Shown: positions 34,565-43,344, counted from the stretch's first letter. The stretch is 64,000 bases of DNA from Deferribacteraceae bacterium UBA6793 (GCA_002452405.1 DKFP01000014.1:186001-250000); one strand, 5' to 3'. Translations and numbers: made by a program. The notes: generated by a model from the letters alone, not told the origin.

Positions 34565-35841
34565 TTAACCGCCTTCATAGCCTGTTCAAAATCTTCGATT
34601 ATGTCATCAATGTTCTCTATACCAACTGCAACGCGGATGAGTTCATCCGGGATACCGCCCCTCTGTCTCTGCTCTGTTGAGAGCTGACGGTGGGTTGTGC
34701 TCGCCGGATGTGTGACAATGGTTCTCGCGTCGCCGAGGTTTGTTGCATGAATGGCTATCTTCACGTTTTCGATGAAGTTTCTGCCGGCTTCCAGTCCGCC
34801 TTTCAGTCCGAAGGACATCATTGCTCCGGAGCCTTTGGGCAGATATTTCTTAACTGCCTGATAGTTTCTGTTGTCGGGCAGGTCGGGGTAGTTCACCCAT
34901 GCCACTTTATCGTTGCTGAGTAGCCAGCCCGCCAGTCTTTTTGCGTTTTCACAGTGGCGGGGCATACGCAGGTGCAGCGTTTCAAGCCCGTTCAGAATCA
35001 TAAACGCGTTCATGGGTGAAAGGCATCCGCCCACGTCGCGCAGTATCTGTGCGCGCATTTTGACTGCGAGTGCCATATTGCCGAATTTTTCCGCGTAGAC
35101 AGCTCCGTGATAGCTGGGATCCGGTTCTGTGAACGAAGGGAACCTGCCGCTGGCGAACCAATCGAAGTTTCCGCCGTCAACAGCTATGCCGCCCATTGCA
35201 GCACCGTGTCCGCCGATGAATTTTGTCATGGAGTGCAGGACTATGTTGGCACCATGTTCCAGCGGTCTGAAAAGGTAGGGCGTGGTGTATGTGTTGTCCA
35301 CTATGAGCGGGACTCTGTGTTTCTGTGCAACTTCGGCTATTTTTTCAATATCGGGTATGTCGCTGCCGGGGTTGCTGACGGATTCTATGTAGATGCCTTT
35401 GGTTTTTGCGTCAACAGCCGCGTCGAAGGCGTTCAAATCGTCCTGATCCACAAGGCGTATTTCTATGCCGAGTTTTTTGAACGTCTGTGTGAAAAGATTA
35501 TATGTACCGCCGTAGAGTTTAGCGGATGCAACTATATTGTCGCCGCATTCGGCGAGAGTCGTTATTACCATGTATGTTGCGAATTGCCCTGCGGATGTCG
35601 CAACGGCGGCGGAACCGCCTTCAAGCATTGCGATACGGTTTTCAAGAACTTCCACTGTGGGGTTTGAAAGGCGTGTGTAGATATGCCCGCCGACGTTCAG
35701 GTCGAAAAGGTCTGCTGCGTGCTGCGCGTCTTTGAACTGATACGCGTTTGAATAGTAAATCGGAACCTGTGTCGCGCCGGTTTTTTCATCGGGTCTGTAG
35801 CCCCCGTGAATTGCAATTGTTTCAAATCTCTGCTTGCTCAT
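34561..35841 (-). CDS. metY: O-acetylhomoserine sulfhydrylase
   Basis: 426-residue PLP enzyme of the Cys/Met metabolism family. It has YYSNAYQF, GQFATYMVI, the SNPGSDIPDI and VDNTYTTPYL segments and the PLP lysine in HSMTKFIGGHG. It makes homocysteine directly from O-acylhomoserine and sulfide. The start is the ATG at 35839-35841 with GGAGG 4 nt upstream. A longer frame runs into the riboswitch terminator and is not credible. The operon metY-metX-methyltransferase is preceded by a SAM-I riboswitch, so it should be off when SAM is plentiful. Confidence 0.96.
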   Translation of the reverse strand: MSKQRFETIAIHGGYRPDEKTGATQVPIYYSNAYQFKDAQHAADLFDLNVGGHIYTRLSNPTVEVLENRIAMLEGGSAAVATSAGQFATYMVITTLAECGDNIVASAKLYGGTYNLFTQTFKKLGIEIRLVDQDDLNAFDAAVDAKTKGIYIESVSNPGSDIPDIEKIAEVAQKHRVPLIVDNTYTTPYLFRPLEHGANIVLHSMTKFIGGHGAAMGGIAVDGGNFDWFASGRFPSFTEPDPSYHGAVYAEKFGNMALAVKMRAQILRDVGGCLSPMNAFMILNGLETLHLRMPRHCENAKRLAGWLLSNDKVAWVNYPDLPDNRNYQAVKKYLPKGSGAMMSFGLKGGLEAGRNFIENVKIAIHATNLGDARTIVTHPASTTHRQLSTEQRQRGGIPDELIRVAVGIENIDDIIEDFEQAMKAVK

Positions 35842-35857
35842 GTTTCCTCCGGATATC

Positions 35858-35892
35858 AAAAAAGCCTCTGTTCCCGTATGGGAAAGAGGCTT
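35858..35892 (-). terminator. Intrinsic terminator of the SAM riboswitch
   Basis: On the minus strand AAGCCTCTTTCCC pairs with GGGAACAGAGGCTT, followed by a T-run. It lies between the aptamer and the metY Shine-Dalgarno, as expected for a transcriptional OFF switch. Confidence 0.9.
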
Positions 35893-35912
35893 ATGCTTGT
35901 TATACATATAGG

Positions 35913-36017
35913 CTTATCTTTCCTTCATCGGCAGGAATTAGCACCAGACATCGGATTATATTGCCGACCGGCTGCTGTAGCTTCACAGGGCCCTTTCCCT
36001 CCGCTACTCTGGATAAG
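35913..36017 (-). promoter_or_regulatory. SAM-I (S-box) riboswitch aptamer upstream of metY
   Basis: Minus-strand leader RNA with the family's conserved blocks in order: the P1 strand CTTATCC, AGAGTAGCGGAGGGA, GGGCCCTGTGAAGC, CAGCAGCC, GGTGCTAATTCCTGCC and the closing AGATAAG. A typical SAM-I aptamer is 100-120 nt and this is about 105. It is followed by an intrinsic terminator, so SAM binding should stop transcription before metY. Confidence 0.93.
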
Positions 36018-36026
36018 TTCTGTTAG

Positions 36027-36053
36027 GTTATACGTAAAAAAGGAATTTGTCAA
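36027..36053 (-). promoter_or_regulatory. Promoter of the metY operon
   Basis: Minus-strand TTGACA (36048-36053) and TATAAC (36027-36032), separated by 15 bp, lie just before the riboswitch aptamer. The -35 is perfect, the spacing short. The -35 overlaps the stop codon of the upstream O-antigen ligase-like gene. Confidence 0.6.
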
Positions 36054-37177
36054 AGGTTTTTATAAAATGTGACAGGAACGGTGAGCACCGCAATGAGGAG
36101 CATCGTCAGCATGACCACTTCGGAATCACCAAAGTTGTTTTCTGTGAGACCTTCCAGAAGAAAGACTATTAAAACGAAAAGAGCCGCTTTTGCCGGAGGA
36201 TATTCTTTTGAGCGGCGGTGTACGTATCGGAAAAGACTGATGAGGAAACCCAGCAGAAATACCAACCCCACCAGTCCGTTGTTGAACGTGTAATGAAGGT
36301 ATGAGTTGTGGGCGTGTGCAGTGCTTGAAAGTGGAACCTTTACGTTCTCTTTGACGTATCGGGTGAAATTGCCCTTACCGAAACCCAGAACAGGACGTTC
36401 GCTTATGCCTTTAATTGCGGTTTTCCACAGCACTACGCGTGTGCCCACGGAGGAATCAGTTGATGAACCGCCTCTGTCGGTGAGTATTTTATCACGCAGG
36501 GAATCGTCAAGATAGACAAGAGCCGCCATAAGCACAGCGACACCAGTCACCACAGCCGCCGCCTTCATCTTATACTGATAAATGAACAACAGTGCAGCCG
36601 TTGCTGAAGCATAGAGCATGGGACCTCTGCTGACAGAGAGACACAGTGCGAAGGCGGACATAACCGCCGCTGCGGCAGTCAGCATACGCAGCTTTGGTGG
36701 CTGGTTTCTGACGAATATCATAAGACTGAGCGCACAGATGAAAACAACCGCTGCTGCGTTACCGTAGGTCAGCGCGTGGGTATAAAAGCCTATTGCCCGG
36801 TCATAATTAGTAACGAATACGTCGTAAGTGCCTGAAAATGCGTTCAGTATGCTTCCTGCGAAGAAGGCGTAAAGAACTCTGTTAAGGTTGGCACCGTTGA
36901 AAAGTATCAGACAGGCGTACAGGTAGGTGTAGGTCCATATGGATGGAACTTCACTCAGTGACTTCTGGATGTTTGTTCCTGCAAGCGCCGAGATGGTCTC
37001 CGTTAGTATCATAAGGATGAAAAATTTTGTATGCCAGGACTTTAATACTGAAAAGTCTCTGGTTTTATAAAGTTTCACCGCCGAAAAGATTATCAGCAGA
37101 GACAGGAAAAACTGCGCTGCGGATATGGATACGTTGACAGAGAAAGCGCCAAGCTGAATCAGAATAGTTTCAAACAA
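36050..37177 (-). CDS. O-antigen ligase / polymerase family membrane protein
   Basis: 375 residues with about ten membrane segments. The Wzy_C/WaaL signature is RVVLWKTAIKGISERPVLGFG followed by a periplasmic loop with the HAHNSYLHYTFNNG motif. Members join O-antigen to lipid A core or polymerise it. The start is a TTG with GAGG 6 nt upstream; no in-frame ATG lies near. It is the last gene of the fmt-DUF116-htpX-rsmB run, 10 bp after rsmB. Ligase and polymerase cannot be told apart by sequence alone. Confidence 0.87.
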   Translation of the reverse strand: MFETILIQLGAFSVNVSISAAQFFLSLLIIFSAVKLYKTRDFSVLKSWHTKFFILMILTETISALAGTNIQKSLSEVPSIWTYTYLYACLILFNGANLNRVLYAFFAGSILNAFSGTYDVFVTNYDRAIGFYTHALTYGNAAAVVFICALSLMIFVRNQPPKLRMLTAAAAVMSAFALCLSVSRGPMLYASATAALLFIYQYKMKAAAVVTGVAVLMAALVYLDDSLRDKILTDRGGSSTDSSVGTRVVLWKTAIKGISERPVLGFGKGNFTRYVKENVKVPLSSTAHAHNSYLHYTFNNGLVGLVFLLGFLISLFRYVHRRSKEYPPAKAALFVLIVFLLEGLTENNFGDSEVVMLTMLLIAVLTVPVTFYKNL

Positions 37178-37187
37178 GCAGAGCCTC

Positions 37188-38318
37188 TTATTTCTTTTTC
37201 AGAACGGCTGCAAAAAAACCGTCTGCATCGCTTTTGTAAGGGAGCGAGACGAAATAGTTCCCGTCTGAGAACTGTTCTGCGCAAACTGGTTTGACAGTCG
37301 TAAAATCAGTATGTGTTTTCAGGAAACCTTCCACAACTTCTGTCGTTTCCTCAGGTTCCAGAGAGCAGACCGAATAAATTATTGTACTGCCTTTTCCCGT
37401 AAATTTCACTGCTTTTTCAAGCATTTCTTTTTGCCTGCGTGAACAGTCGTCAATATCTTTGGTCGTGCGTAGCCAGCGCACTTCCGGGTGGCGTTTTATG
37501 GTGCCCAGAGCTGTGCAGGGTGCATCCAGAAGAACGAGATCGAACTCCGCTTCCGTATCAAGCTCCAGAATATCCGCACAGATGCAGTCCACGTTTGTAT
37601 ACTGCATCATTGAGGCTTTAAGCTGTTCATAGCGTTTTTTGTTCTTTTCAACGGCAAACACGCGTGCATCGGGATAGGTTTGTGAGAGTACAAAGGTCTT
37701 TCCGCCGGGAGCCGCGCAGCAGTCCAGCACCGATAGCGGGTCTGTTTTCCCCGCAAGGCGTGCAACGCTGAACGAGGCGAGATCCATAATATGTCCTTCC
37801 GCTTCACCTTCTGTCTTTTCGATGGTCATGGAGGCGGGGTTGACGCTGTAAAATGACGGCTTGGTGTTCAAATCCGTCAGAAAAGCGTCAAGCTCCGCCC
37901 CCAGACGTTTTTCCCATCTTTTAACAAACCAGTCAGGGAAATCCTGACGGATGGTGTAATCTTTCATCAGCGATTCCTTCTGCCTTGCCAGATTGCGCAG
38001 CACCGCGTTAACAAAGCTGCGTTTCTGTGCGGTCACAAGGGATACGCTTTCGTTCACTGCGGCATACTCCGGTATGTCGTCCATGAACATTATCTGGCAA
38101 GCGCCGAGAGCCAGCGCGGCGCGGACGTCCGCTTCGGGGGGGCGGGAATAGAGTTTTCCCAGTGCCCTTTCAATGAAGCCGAGATGCCGGAACGTTTCGA
38201 AGTATATTTTTCGGTACAGTCGTTTTTCGCTTGAATCCTGAAAATAATCCTCTTTCAGACTGCCCAGATAATAGGATTTCAGGATATCGTAAAGTCTGTA
38301 ACGAAATCTGTCCGCCAT
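37188..38318 (-). CDS. rsmB: 16S rRNA (cytosine-5)-methyltransferase RsmB-like
   Basis: 376 residues, somewhat shorter than E. coli RsmB (~429). An N-terminal NusB-like helical part (1-~140) precedes a class I methyltransferase domain with LDCCAAPGGKTFV, the catalytic motifs LLDAPCTALGTIKRHPE and IYSVCSLEPEETTEVV (both cysteines present). It likely methylates C967-type sites of 16S rRNA. The ATG shares a base with the htpX stop (TAATG). The fmt-rsmB association is common in bacteria. Confidence 0.93.
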   Translation of the reverse strand: MADRFRYRLYDILKSYYLGSLKEDYFQDSSEKRLYRKIYFETFRHLGFIERALGKLYSRPPEADVRAALALGACQIMFMDDIPEYAAVNESVSLVTAQKRSFVNAVLRNLARQKESLMKDYTIRQDFPDWFVKRWEKRLGAELDAFLTDLNTKPSFYSVNPASMTIEKTEGEAEGHIMDLASFSVARLAGKTDPLSVLDCCAAPGGKTFVLSQTYPDARVFAVEKNKKRYEQLKASMMQYTNVDCICADILELDTEAEFDLVLLDAPCTALGTIKRHPEVRWLRTTKDIDDCSRRQKEMLEKAVKFTGKGSTIIYSVCSLEPEETTEVVEGFLKTHTDFTTVKPVCAEQFSDGNYFVSLPYKSDADGFFAAVLKKK

Positions 38319-39184
38319 TAACGCATTCCTCTTGCCTGCTCGCGGAGTCTTTTAACGCGCTCCTCCACAGGCGGGTGAGTTGAGAAAAGGTTAAGAGCAC
38401 CTTTTGCTGAGAATGGATTCATTATCATCATGTGAGCGGTTGCGGGTTTTGCCTCTTCCATGGGGTGATAAGCCACGCCCTTGGATATCTTTTCCAGCGC
38501 GGATGCCAGAGAAAGGGGTCTTCCGCAGAGGCGTCCGCCCTCTTCGTCGGCTCTGTATTCCCTGGAGCGTGATATTGCCATCTGAATGACAGTTGCCGCC
38601 AGAGGGGCAAGGATGGATATGACTATCATGCCCACCATGCCGAGGGGGTTGTTATTGCCCTCTTCATCGTTGCTGTGTCCGCCGCCGAAAATTGCAGCCC
38701 AGCGCGCCATGTCGGCAAGCATCATTATAGCTCCCGCCATCGTTGCTGCTACTGTTCCGATGAGAATGTCGCGTCCGTTTATGTGTGCAAGCTCGTGGGC
38801 GAGAACGCCTTCAAGCTCGTCTTCCGTGAGTATGCCCATAATTGCTGTGGTAACGGCAACTACGGCGTGTTGGGGGTTTCTGCCTGTTGCGAACGCGTTT
38901 GGCGTCGCGCTCTGCATAACGCAGACTTTAGGCATAGGTATATTACCTCTTGTTGCGAGGTTGCGCACAAGACGGTGCAGTGCGGGGTATTCCGCCTCTG
39001 TAACCTCTTTCGCTCCGTACATTTTAAGCACGATGGAGCTACTGAACCAGTATGAGAAGATGTTCATAGCAAAGGCGATACCGAATGCGATATACATTCC
39101 GTTTCTGCCGCCGATGAGTCCTCCCACAAACACGAAGAAGACCATCAGCACAGTCATGAGCAGAACAGTCTTTAGGGTGTTCAT
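38318..39184 (-). CDS. htpX: Membrane zinc metalloprotease HtpX
   Basis: 288-residue M48-family protease with paired N-terminal membrane segments (~8-25 and 30-50), the zinc motif HELAHINGRD and further membrane segments after it. The third zinc ligand Glu is in REYRADEEG. It degrades misfolded inner-membrane proteins. The start overlaps the DUF116 stop by 4 bp (ATGA), and its stop overlaps the rsmB start. Length and motifs are typical. Confidence 0.95.
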   Translation of the reverse strand: MNTLKTVLLMTVLMVFFVFVGGLIGGRNGMYIAFGIAFAMNIFSYWFSSSIVLKMYGAKEVTEAEYPALHRLVRNLATRGNIPMPKVCVMQSATPNAFATGRNPQHAVVAVTTAIMGILTEDELEGVLAHELAHINGRDILIGTVAATMAGAIMMLADMARWAAIFGGGHSNDEEGNNNPLGMVGMIVISILAPLAATVIQMAISRSREYRADEEGGRLCGRPLSLASALEKISKGVAYHPMEEAKPATAHMMIMNPFSAKGALNLFSTHPPVEERVKRLREQARGMR

Positions 39185-39942
39185 ATTGCCTCCTTGATAT
39201 TATATATATTATTTATTTCATCCTCTATCATGCGTGTGTCTATGCGGGTGCTGACACATTCGCCGTTGGGTCTTTTGTTGCAGAAGCCCAGAACGGGCAG
39301 TGGGTATGTGTCCTGAATCCCGCTTAACAGATCCCGCTCGCACGCCACCGCAAGAATGAGGTCGGGGCGTGTTTCCTTAACTATTTTTCTTGCCACGGTG
39401 CCTCCTGTGGCAATGTTTATAGAAATATTATACCTGTCGGCTATCTTAACAAGCTCTTTTACATCGCAGCGTCCGCAGCCTGTACACCTTGTTATGTCCT
39501 TTGTCAGTTTCAGGTCGCAGCCTTCAAGCTGGATGCAGTGGGGTAGAAGTATAAGCAGTTTGTCCGGTTTTTTCCTCTTTATGATACCGCGCACCATGTC
39601 GTTGTTGATGTTAACGAAGGCACGCACCAGCATGTCCCTGTCGATATTCGCGTGTTTCGCCACACGCAGCATAAAGGGCAGCGTAAGCCTTGTTGCTATC
39701 CTGCGCGGTCCCTTCACCATGTTCAGGTCTCTGCCTGTCAGCGCTGTATATGCGAAAATCAGGGTGAAAACTGTGACAGAGAGTGCGAAGATGATAAATA
39801 GAGCCGTGATTATCTCCGCCGCCAGAGTCGAAACAGTGGCAGCACCGAGCATCATCAGAAACCAGACCACAAGTCCGGCACCGAATATTACACATCCGCA
39901 GAGAAAGAACAGCGCCATGAATATGGCTCTGTCTTTGGACAT
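39181..39942 (-). CDS. DUF116 membrane-associated Cys-rich protein
   Basis: 253 residues from the ATG at 39940-39942, five bases after the fmt stop; a longer TTG frame overlaps fmt. Two N-terminal membrane segments (~7-70) precede a soluble domain with LLPHCIQ, then RCTGCGRCDV, VACERDLLSGI and GFCNKRPNGEC. The conserved cysteines suggest metal or iron-sulfur binding. This matches DUF116, a family that often lies beside fmt and rsmB and whose function is unknown. Start position has only a weak Shine-Dalgarno. Confidence 0.87.
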   Translation of the reverse strand: MSKDRAIFMALFFLCGCVIFGAGLVVWFLMMLGAATVSTLAAEIITALFIIFALSVTVFTLIFAYTALTGRDLNMVKGPRRIATRLTLPFMLRVAKHANIDRDMLVRAFVNINNDMVRGIIKRKKPDKLLILLPHCIQLEGCDLKLTKDITRCTGCGRCDVKELVKIADRYNISINIATGGTVARKIVKETRPDLILAVACERDLLSGIQDTYPLPVLGFCNKRPNGECVSTRIDTRMIEDEINNIYNIKEAI

Positions 39943-39946
39943 CCGT

Positions 39947-40873
39947 TTATTCAAATTTTTCCCCGCCCGCCAGCTTTGCTCCGGCAAGAAAACTTACGGC
40001 AGGCATCCTTTTTTTGCCTTCCGGCTGGAGCTCTGTTATCATCAGTGCGTTTTTTGCGCATTTAACGCAGAAGCTCTTCTTAGTGACATCGAATATTGTT
40101 CCGGGTTCAGTGCTGTTTTCTGTATTGACAATTTCAGCAGCAAAAAGTTTATACATTTTGCCGTCGAGGAAAGTATAGGCGGCGGGCCAAGGCACAAAGC
40201 CTCGTATCATACACTCAATCTCATGTGCAGTTTTTTCCGCCCATTTGATGTGTCCGTCTTCTTTTTTCATCATTGGGGCGTATGTCATGTCGGCATCGTT
40301 CTGTTTAATCGGTGCGATGCTGTCAAACTCATTTAATGTTCTGATAAGGAGTTTTGCGCCAGTTTCGGAGAGTTCTTCGGCTATCATCACAGCATCTTTT
40401 CTACCGATGGGCGTTTTTTCAACCAGCAGTATGTTGCCCGTGTCCAGTCCCGCGTCCATAAGCATGGTTGCCACTCCGGTCTCCTCTTCGCCGTTTATCA
40501 CAGCCCAGTTGACGGGTGCAGCTCCTCTGTATTTGGGGAGCAGGGAGAAATGCACGTTAACGGGTGCTTTTTTCGGCACGTCAAGGACAGCCTGCGGAAG
40601 GATTTTGCCGTATGCTGCAACGACTATGAAATCCGGCGCTATGTTTTTCAGCTTTTCCAGAACCTCTTCGTTGTTTTTCAGGCTTTTGGGCTGGATAACC
40701 TCTATGCCGATGGAATCTGCATATTCCTTGACAGGGGGGGACTGCATCTGGTTTCCTCTGCCTTTTGGCTTGTCGGTCTGGGTTATGACCAGAACGACAT
40801 CTATATTGTTTTCCACTAGTGCTTTAAGTGTCGGCACAGCCATTTCCGGCGTGCCCATGAATACGGTTCGCAT
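39947..40873 (-). CDS. fmt: Methionyl-tRNA formyltransferase
   Basis: 308 residues from the ATG at 40871-40873 with GGAG 5 nt upstream; a longer GTG frame is less likely. The N-terminal formyltransferase domain has FMGTPEMAVPTL, the NVHFSLLPKYRGAAPVNWA catalytic loop (Asn, His) and ATMLMDAGLDTG (Asp). The C-terminal OB-like domain binds tRNA. It formylates initiator Met-tRNA using 10-formyltetrahydrofolate. It heads a run with DUF116, htpX, rsmB and the O-antigen ligase-like gene. No def gene is adjacent. Confidence 0.96.
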   Translation of the reverse strand: MRTVFMGTPEMAVPTLKALVENNIDVVLVITQTDKPKGRGNQMQSPPVKEYADSIGIEVIQPKSLKNNEEVLEKLKNIAPDFIVVAAYGKILPQAVLDVPKKAPVNVHFSLLPKYRGAAPVNWAVINGEEETGVATMLMDAGLDTGNILLVEKTPIGRKDAVMIAEELSETGAKLLIRTLNEFDSIAPIKQNDADMTYAPMMKKEDGHIKWAEKTAHEIECMIRGFVPWPAAYTFLDGKMYKLFAAEIVNTENSTEPGTIFDVTKKSFCVKCAKNALMITELQPEGKKRMPAVSFLAGAKLAGGEKFE

Positions 40874-40924
40874 AACTACTCCATGTACCTTAGTATGCAC
40901 AGTTTATATTATAGCGGGATAAAA

Positions 40925-41830
40925 TCAAGGCGTTTGAACGGATTTCAGTGTTTCTTCATAAACAGGCAGGTTTTTTCCGCCAATGGAGACAGCTTTTTCA
41001 GCCGCATAGAGGGCGAGTTTTTTTAGTCCGGTTTCGTTAAGAACGTGTGCAAGATTGTTCCATCCGTCACCGTCGTCGGGATATTTTTCCGTGACGGTGC
41101 GGAATATATCTATTGATTCAGGCTTTTTATCAGCCGCATAGAGGGCGTTTGCGTATGCGAACATTACCGGTTTGCTGTCAAACATGTCATATGCGTTTTT
41201 AAGTGTACGGATAGCGCCTTCCGCGTCGGTGAGCGAGTACGCGAACGCAGCGTCTGCGAGTTTTACGGGGTCTGCATCATTCAGTATTTCGCCGGGGCGC
41301 AGTAGTATGAATCCCCAGTAGTCCCCCCTTGCCCATACCTTGTCGAACGTTGCCGTTTTGAATTTTTCATTAGGTGTTTCTCCTGAATGAATAAGGAGGT
41401 ATCCGTCGCCTATGCCCGTCACAACTGCGTAGTGCCATACAGGATAAATATCAAGTCCCAGATTCATGAAAACAAGGACGGGCTTTCCCTCGCGCAGTGA
41501 TGCGTAAAGGTCAGCAGGAGACTTGACCGGATAGGGTATGCGTCCGCTCCTGCGTGCTCCGGTGAGCATGTCCTCTCGGAAAGATCCTTTTTTGGACGGG
41601 GTGAATACTTTTTCAGCAAGTTCGTCCGGATCCGCCTTCACGCCGCTCTGTTCAAGCACCATGGCAAGGGATGCGGGACCGCAGTAATAATCCTTCTGGG
41701 CAAAAAAAGGGACGGACAGCGCGACGTCCTGTTGTTTTGATATCACGCTGTCCCATCTTGATGAAACCTTTGCCGCGCACCCTGTCATGAGTATGAGCAG
41801 ACAAAGCGGCAGTAAAAGCTGTTTTATCAT
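40925..41830 (-). CDS. PA2778-like C39 cysteine peptidase lipoprotein with TPR tail
   Basis: 301 residues. A lipoprotein signal ends in LMTGC (Cys18). The peptidase C39-like domain (~40-175) has the catalytic Cys in YYCGPASLAMVL, the His in VWHYAVVTG and HSGE after it. The C-terminal ~110 residues form TPR-like helix pairs (YALTDAEGAIRTLKNAY-type, WNNLAHVLNETG). This layout is known from the PA2778-type family of unknown substrate. Its ATG overlaps the stop of a PA2779-like gene by 4 bp, and a second paralogue lies upstream, so the peptidase is coupled to two small membrane proteins that may be its substrates (inference). Confidence 0.9.
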   Translation of the reverse strand: MIKQLLLPLCLLILMTGCAAKVSSRWDSVISKQQDVALSVPFFAQKDYYCGPASLAMVLEQSGVKADPDELAEKVFTPSKKGSFREDMLTGARRSGRIPYPVKSPADLYASLREGKPVLVFMNLGLDIYPVWHYAVVTGIGDGYLLIHSGETPNEKFKTATFDKVWARGDYWGFILLRPGEILNDADPVKLADAAFAYSLTDAEGAIRTLKNAYDMFDSKPVMFAYANALYAADKKPESIDIFRTVTEKYPDDGDGWNNLAHVLNETGLKKLALYAAEKAVSIGGKNLPVYEETLKSVQTP

Positions 41831-42240
41831 CTTACCGCTTTGGTGAACTTGAACACCTTTGTAAATCCGAGAATATCGGTTATCAGCAGAACTATGAAAA
41901 CGAACACCGCTGCACCCACAACAATTCCGAGTCCACTGCCGCCTGCGGGCGCTTTCTCCATGTTGTCTGCAAAGGCTATCGCTTCACTGTCGGAAAGGGA
42001 CTGCGCCCTCTTGATCGCTTCATCAGGCGAGATGCCCATGGATGTCAGTGTTTTCTGCACATCCTCGCGGGCAAGGAAAGCGTTTATCTGTGTCTTCGCC
42101 TGTTCCGCTTTCTCCGTGTCGATGACCGCCTGAGTGCCTATCATAGCCGCCTGTGCGTTGTGAACCGGACCTGCGAGAAACATAAGGCTGAATATCAGCA
42201 GCAGTCCGATGGTTCTGCTCTGTTTCCTTAACATATTCAT
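41827..42240 (-). CDS. PA2779-like small membrane protein 1
   Basis: 137 residues from the ATG at 42238-42240, AAGGAG 6 nt upstream. A signal peptide ends near VHNAQAA (~30). A helical middle has REDVQKTLTSMGISPDEAIKRAQSLSDSE, then APAGG, then one C-terminal membrane helix and a basic tail (TKVFKFTKAVR). It is the immediate upstream partner of the cysteine peptidase lipoprotein (ATGA overlap). The GlyGly before the membrane helix resembles a cleavage site, compare the C39 peptidase preference for double glycine. Confidence 0.85.
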   Translation of the reverse strand: MNMLRKQSRTIGLLLIFSLMFLAGPVHNAQAAMIGTQAVIDTEKAEQAKTQINAFLAREDVQKTLTSMGISPDEAIKRAQSLSDSEAIAFADNMEKAPAGGSGLGIVVGAAVFVFIVLLITDILGFTKVFKFTKAVR

Positions 42241-42303
42241 AGGTCTCTCCTTCATATTGATTAATATATTATAGGAGTTATCAGAAACAATTGAAGTGAA
42301 TAT

Positions 42304-42690
42304 TCACGACAGTATCGCTTTGGTCAGATCCAGTATCGCTGCGAATATAAGAACCAGCAGCCCTGCGATAATGGTAATGATGCCTCCGCCTCCGGCAGGC
42401 GCATTGTCGATATGCTGTGCCACCGCAATGACTTCACTGTCTGAAAGAGCTTTAATTCTGCCGGATGCTTCCACCGGATCGACACCCAGCTTAACGAGTG
42501 CGCTTTTCACATCCTCACGCGCCACAAATGCATCGACGGTCTGCCTCGCCTCCTGTACAGGAGTATCCATACTTCCCGTTTGGTAGTTTATCATTGCGGC
42601 GTGGGCTGTGTTGGCGGGACCGGACATGAACATGATAAAAAGAATCAGGAAAAGACTTGTAAACTGTCTGAAATATGCGGCAGATGGCAT
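42304..42690 (-). CDS. PA2779-like small membrane protein 2
   Basis: 128 residues from the ATG at 42688-42690 with AAGGAG 6 nt upstream. A signal peptide ends near ANTAHAA (~31). The middle REDVKSALVKLGVDPVEASGRIKALSDSEV matches the other paralogue closely, followed by APAGGGG, a single membrane helix and a short tail. It is 63 bp upstream of its paralogue on the same strand, probably a recent tandem duplication. The two proteins share the domain order signal peptide, helical domain, GlyGly, membrane helix. Confidence 0.85.
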   Translation of the reverse strand: MPSAAYFRQFTSLFLILFIMFMSGPANTAHAAMINYQTGSMDTPVQEARQTVDAFVAREDVKSALVKLGVDPVEASGRIKALSDSEVIAVAQHIDNAPAGGGGIITIIAGLLVLIFAAILDLTKAILS

Positions 42691-42945
42691 ATCATTCTCC
42701 TTATATGACACACTTTTGTACGTTATCACTACACCAGAGAATTATGTTTGTTTGATGTTTCAATTGCGTATAAATGCTGGGTTTTTTATACGTTGTCCGG
42801 CGACCTTCCGTAAATCCTTGCCATACAAGGTTAAAATTATTTACATTATACTGCTGTTTTGTTTAAATGGTTGTTTAGCTTAAATTTAAGCATATTGCGT
42901 TTCATACGATTAGAAGGTCAGAAAAGATAATCAGGAGGGAATCTC

Positions 42946-43344
42946 ATGATAGTTACACCTGCAAACTCACCCGGATATTATAATTCGACAAACAGACTGG
43001 ATACATCCAGCCTGTATAACAGAGCGCAAGCACAAACGCAGCCGCAAACACAAACACAAACACAAACACAAACACAAACACAAACACAAACACAGGCACA
43101 GGCACAGGGGCAGACGGCGCCGGTTCGGAACGCTCAGACATCTTCAGTCTCTCAGGTTCCGACATATACGTCCTCAGTGAGCGCAGATACAATGGCAAAA
43201 TTCAACGCGTACGACAGCAACGGCGACGGCGTTATGAGTGTTCTGGAGTTTTCCGCGTACACTCCCTCTTCCGGCTGCTGCTGCGCAGGTTCTGTGCCTT
43301 CTGGGCATCCGTCTTCCGGAAATTATTACAATACCTATGGATAA
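42946..43344 (+). CDS. EF-hand protein with Gln-Thr repeat tract
   Basis: 132 residues, no signal peptide. The N-terminal half carries a Q-T repeat encoded by eight CAAACA hexamers (43045-43092). A single calcium-binding EF-hand loop follows (DSNGDGVMSVLEF) and then a cysteine cluster (SGCCCAG) and a Ser/Gly/Tyr tail. AGGAGG precedes the ATG. It is divergent from the PA2779-like genes and is followed 277 bp later by another EF-hand protein. No family is recognised; calcium binding is predicted from the loop only. Confidence 0.75.
   Translation: MIVTPANSPGYYNSTNRLDTSSLYNRAQAQTQPQTQTQTQTQTQTQTQTQAQAQGQTAPVRNAQTSSVSQVPTYTSSVSADTMAKFNAYDSNGDGVMSVLEFSAYTPSSGCCCAGSVPSGHPSSGNYYNTYG
43045..43092 (+). 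repeat. CAAACA hexanucleotide microsatellite (8 copies) inside the EF-hand gene
   Basis: Eight perfect CAAACA units, followed by CAGGCA variants. Because each unit is six bases, slippage would change the Gln-Thr tract length without shifting the frame. Confidence 0.9.

Noticed and set aside
39943..39987. Longer TTG-initiated N-terminus of the DUF116 protein overlapping fmt.
   Set aside because: The extra 15 residues lie within the fmt 3' end in another frame and the following ATG directly after the fmt stop gives the expected membrane start.
43045..43092. The CAAACA tandem repeat as a possible CRISPR array.
   Set aside because: Units are 6 bp with no spacers and encode a Gln-Thr tract within a gene.
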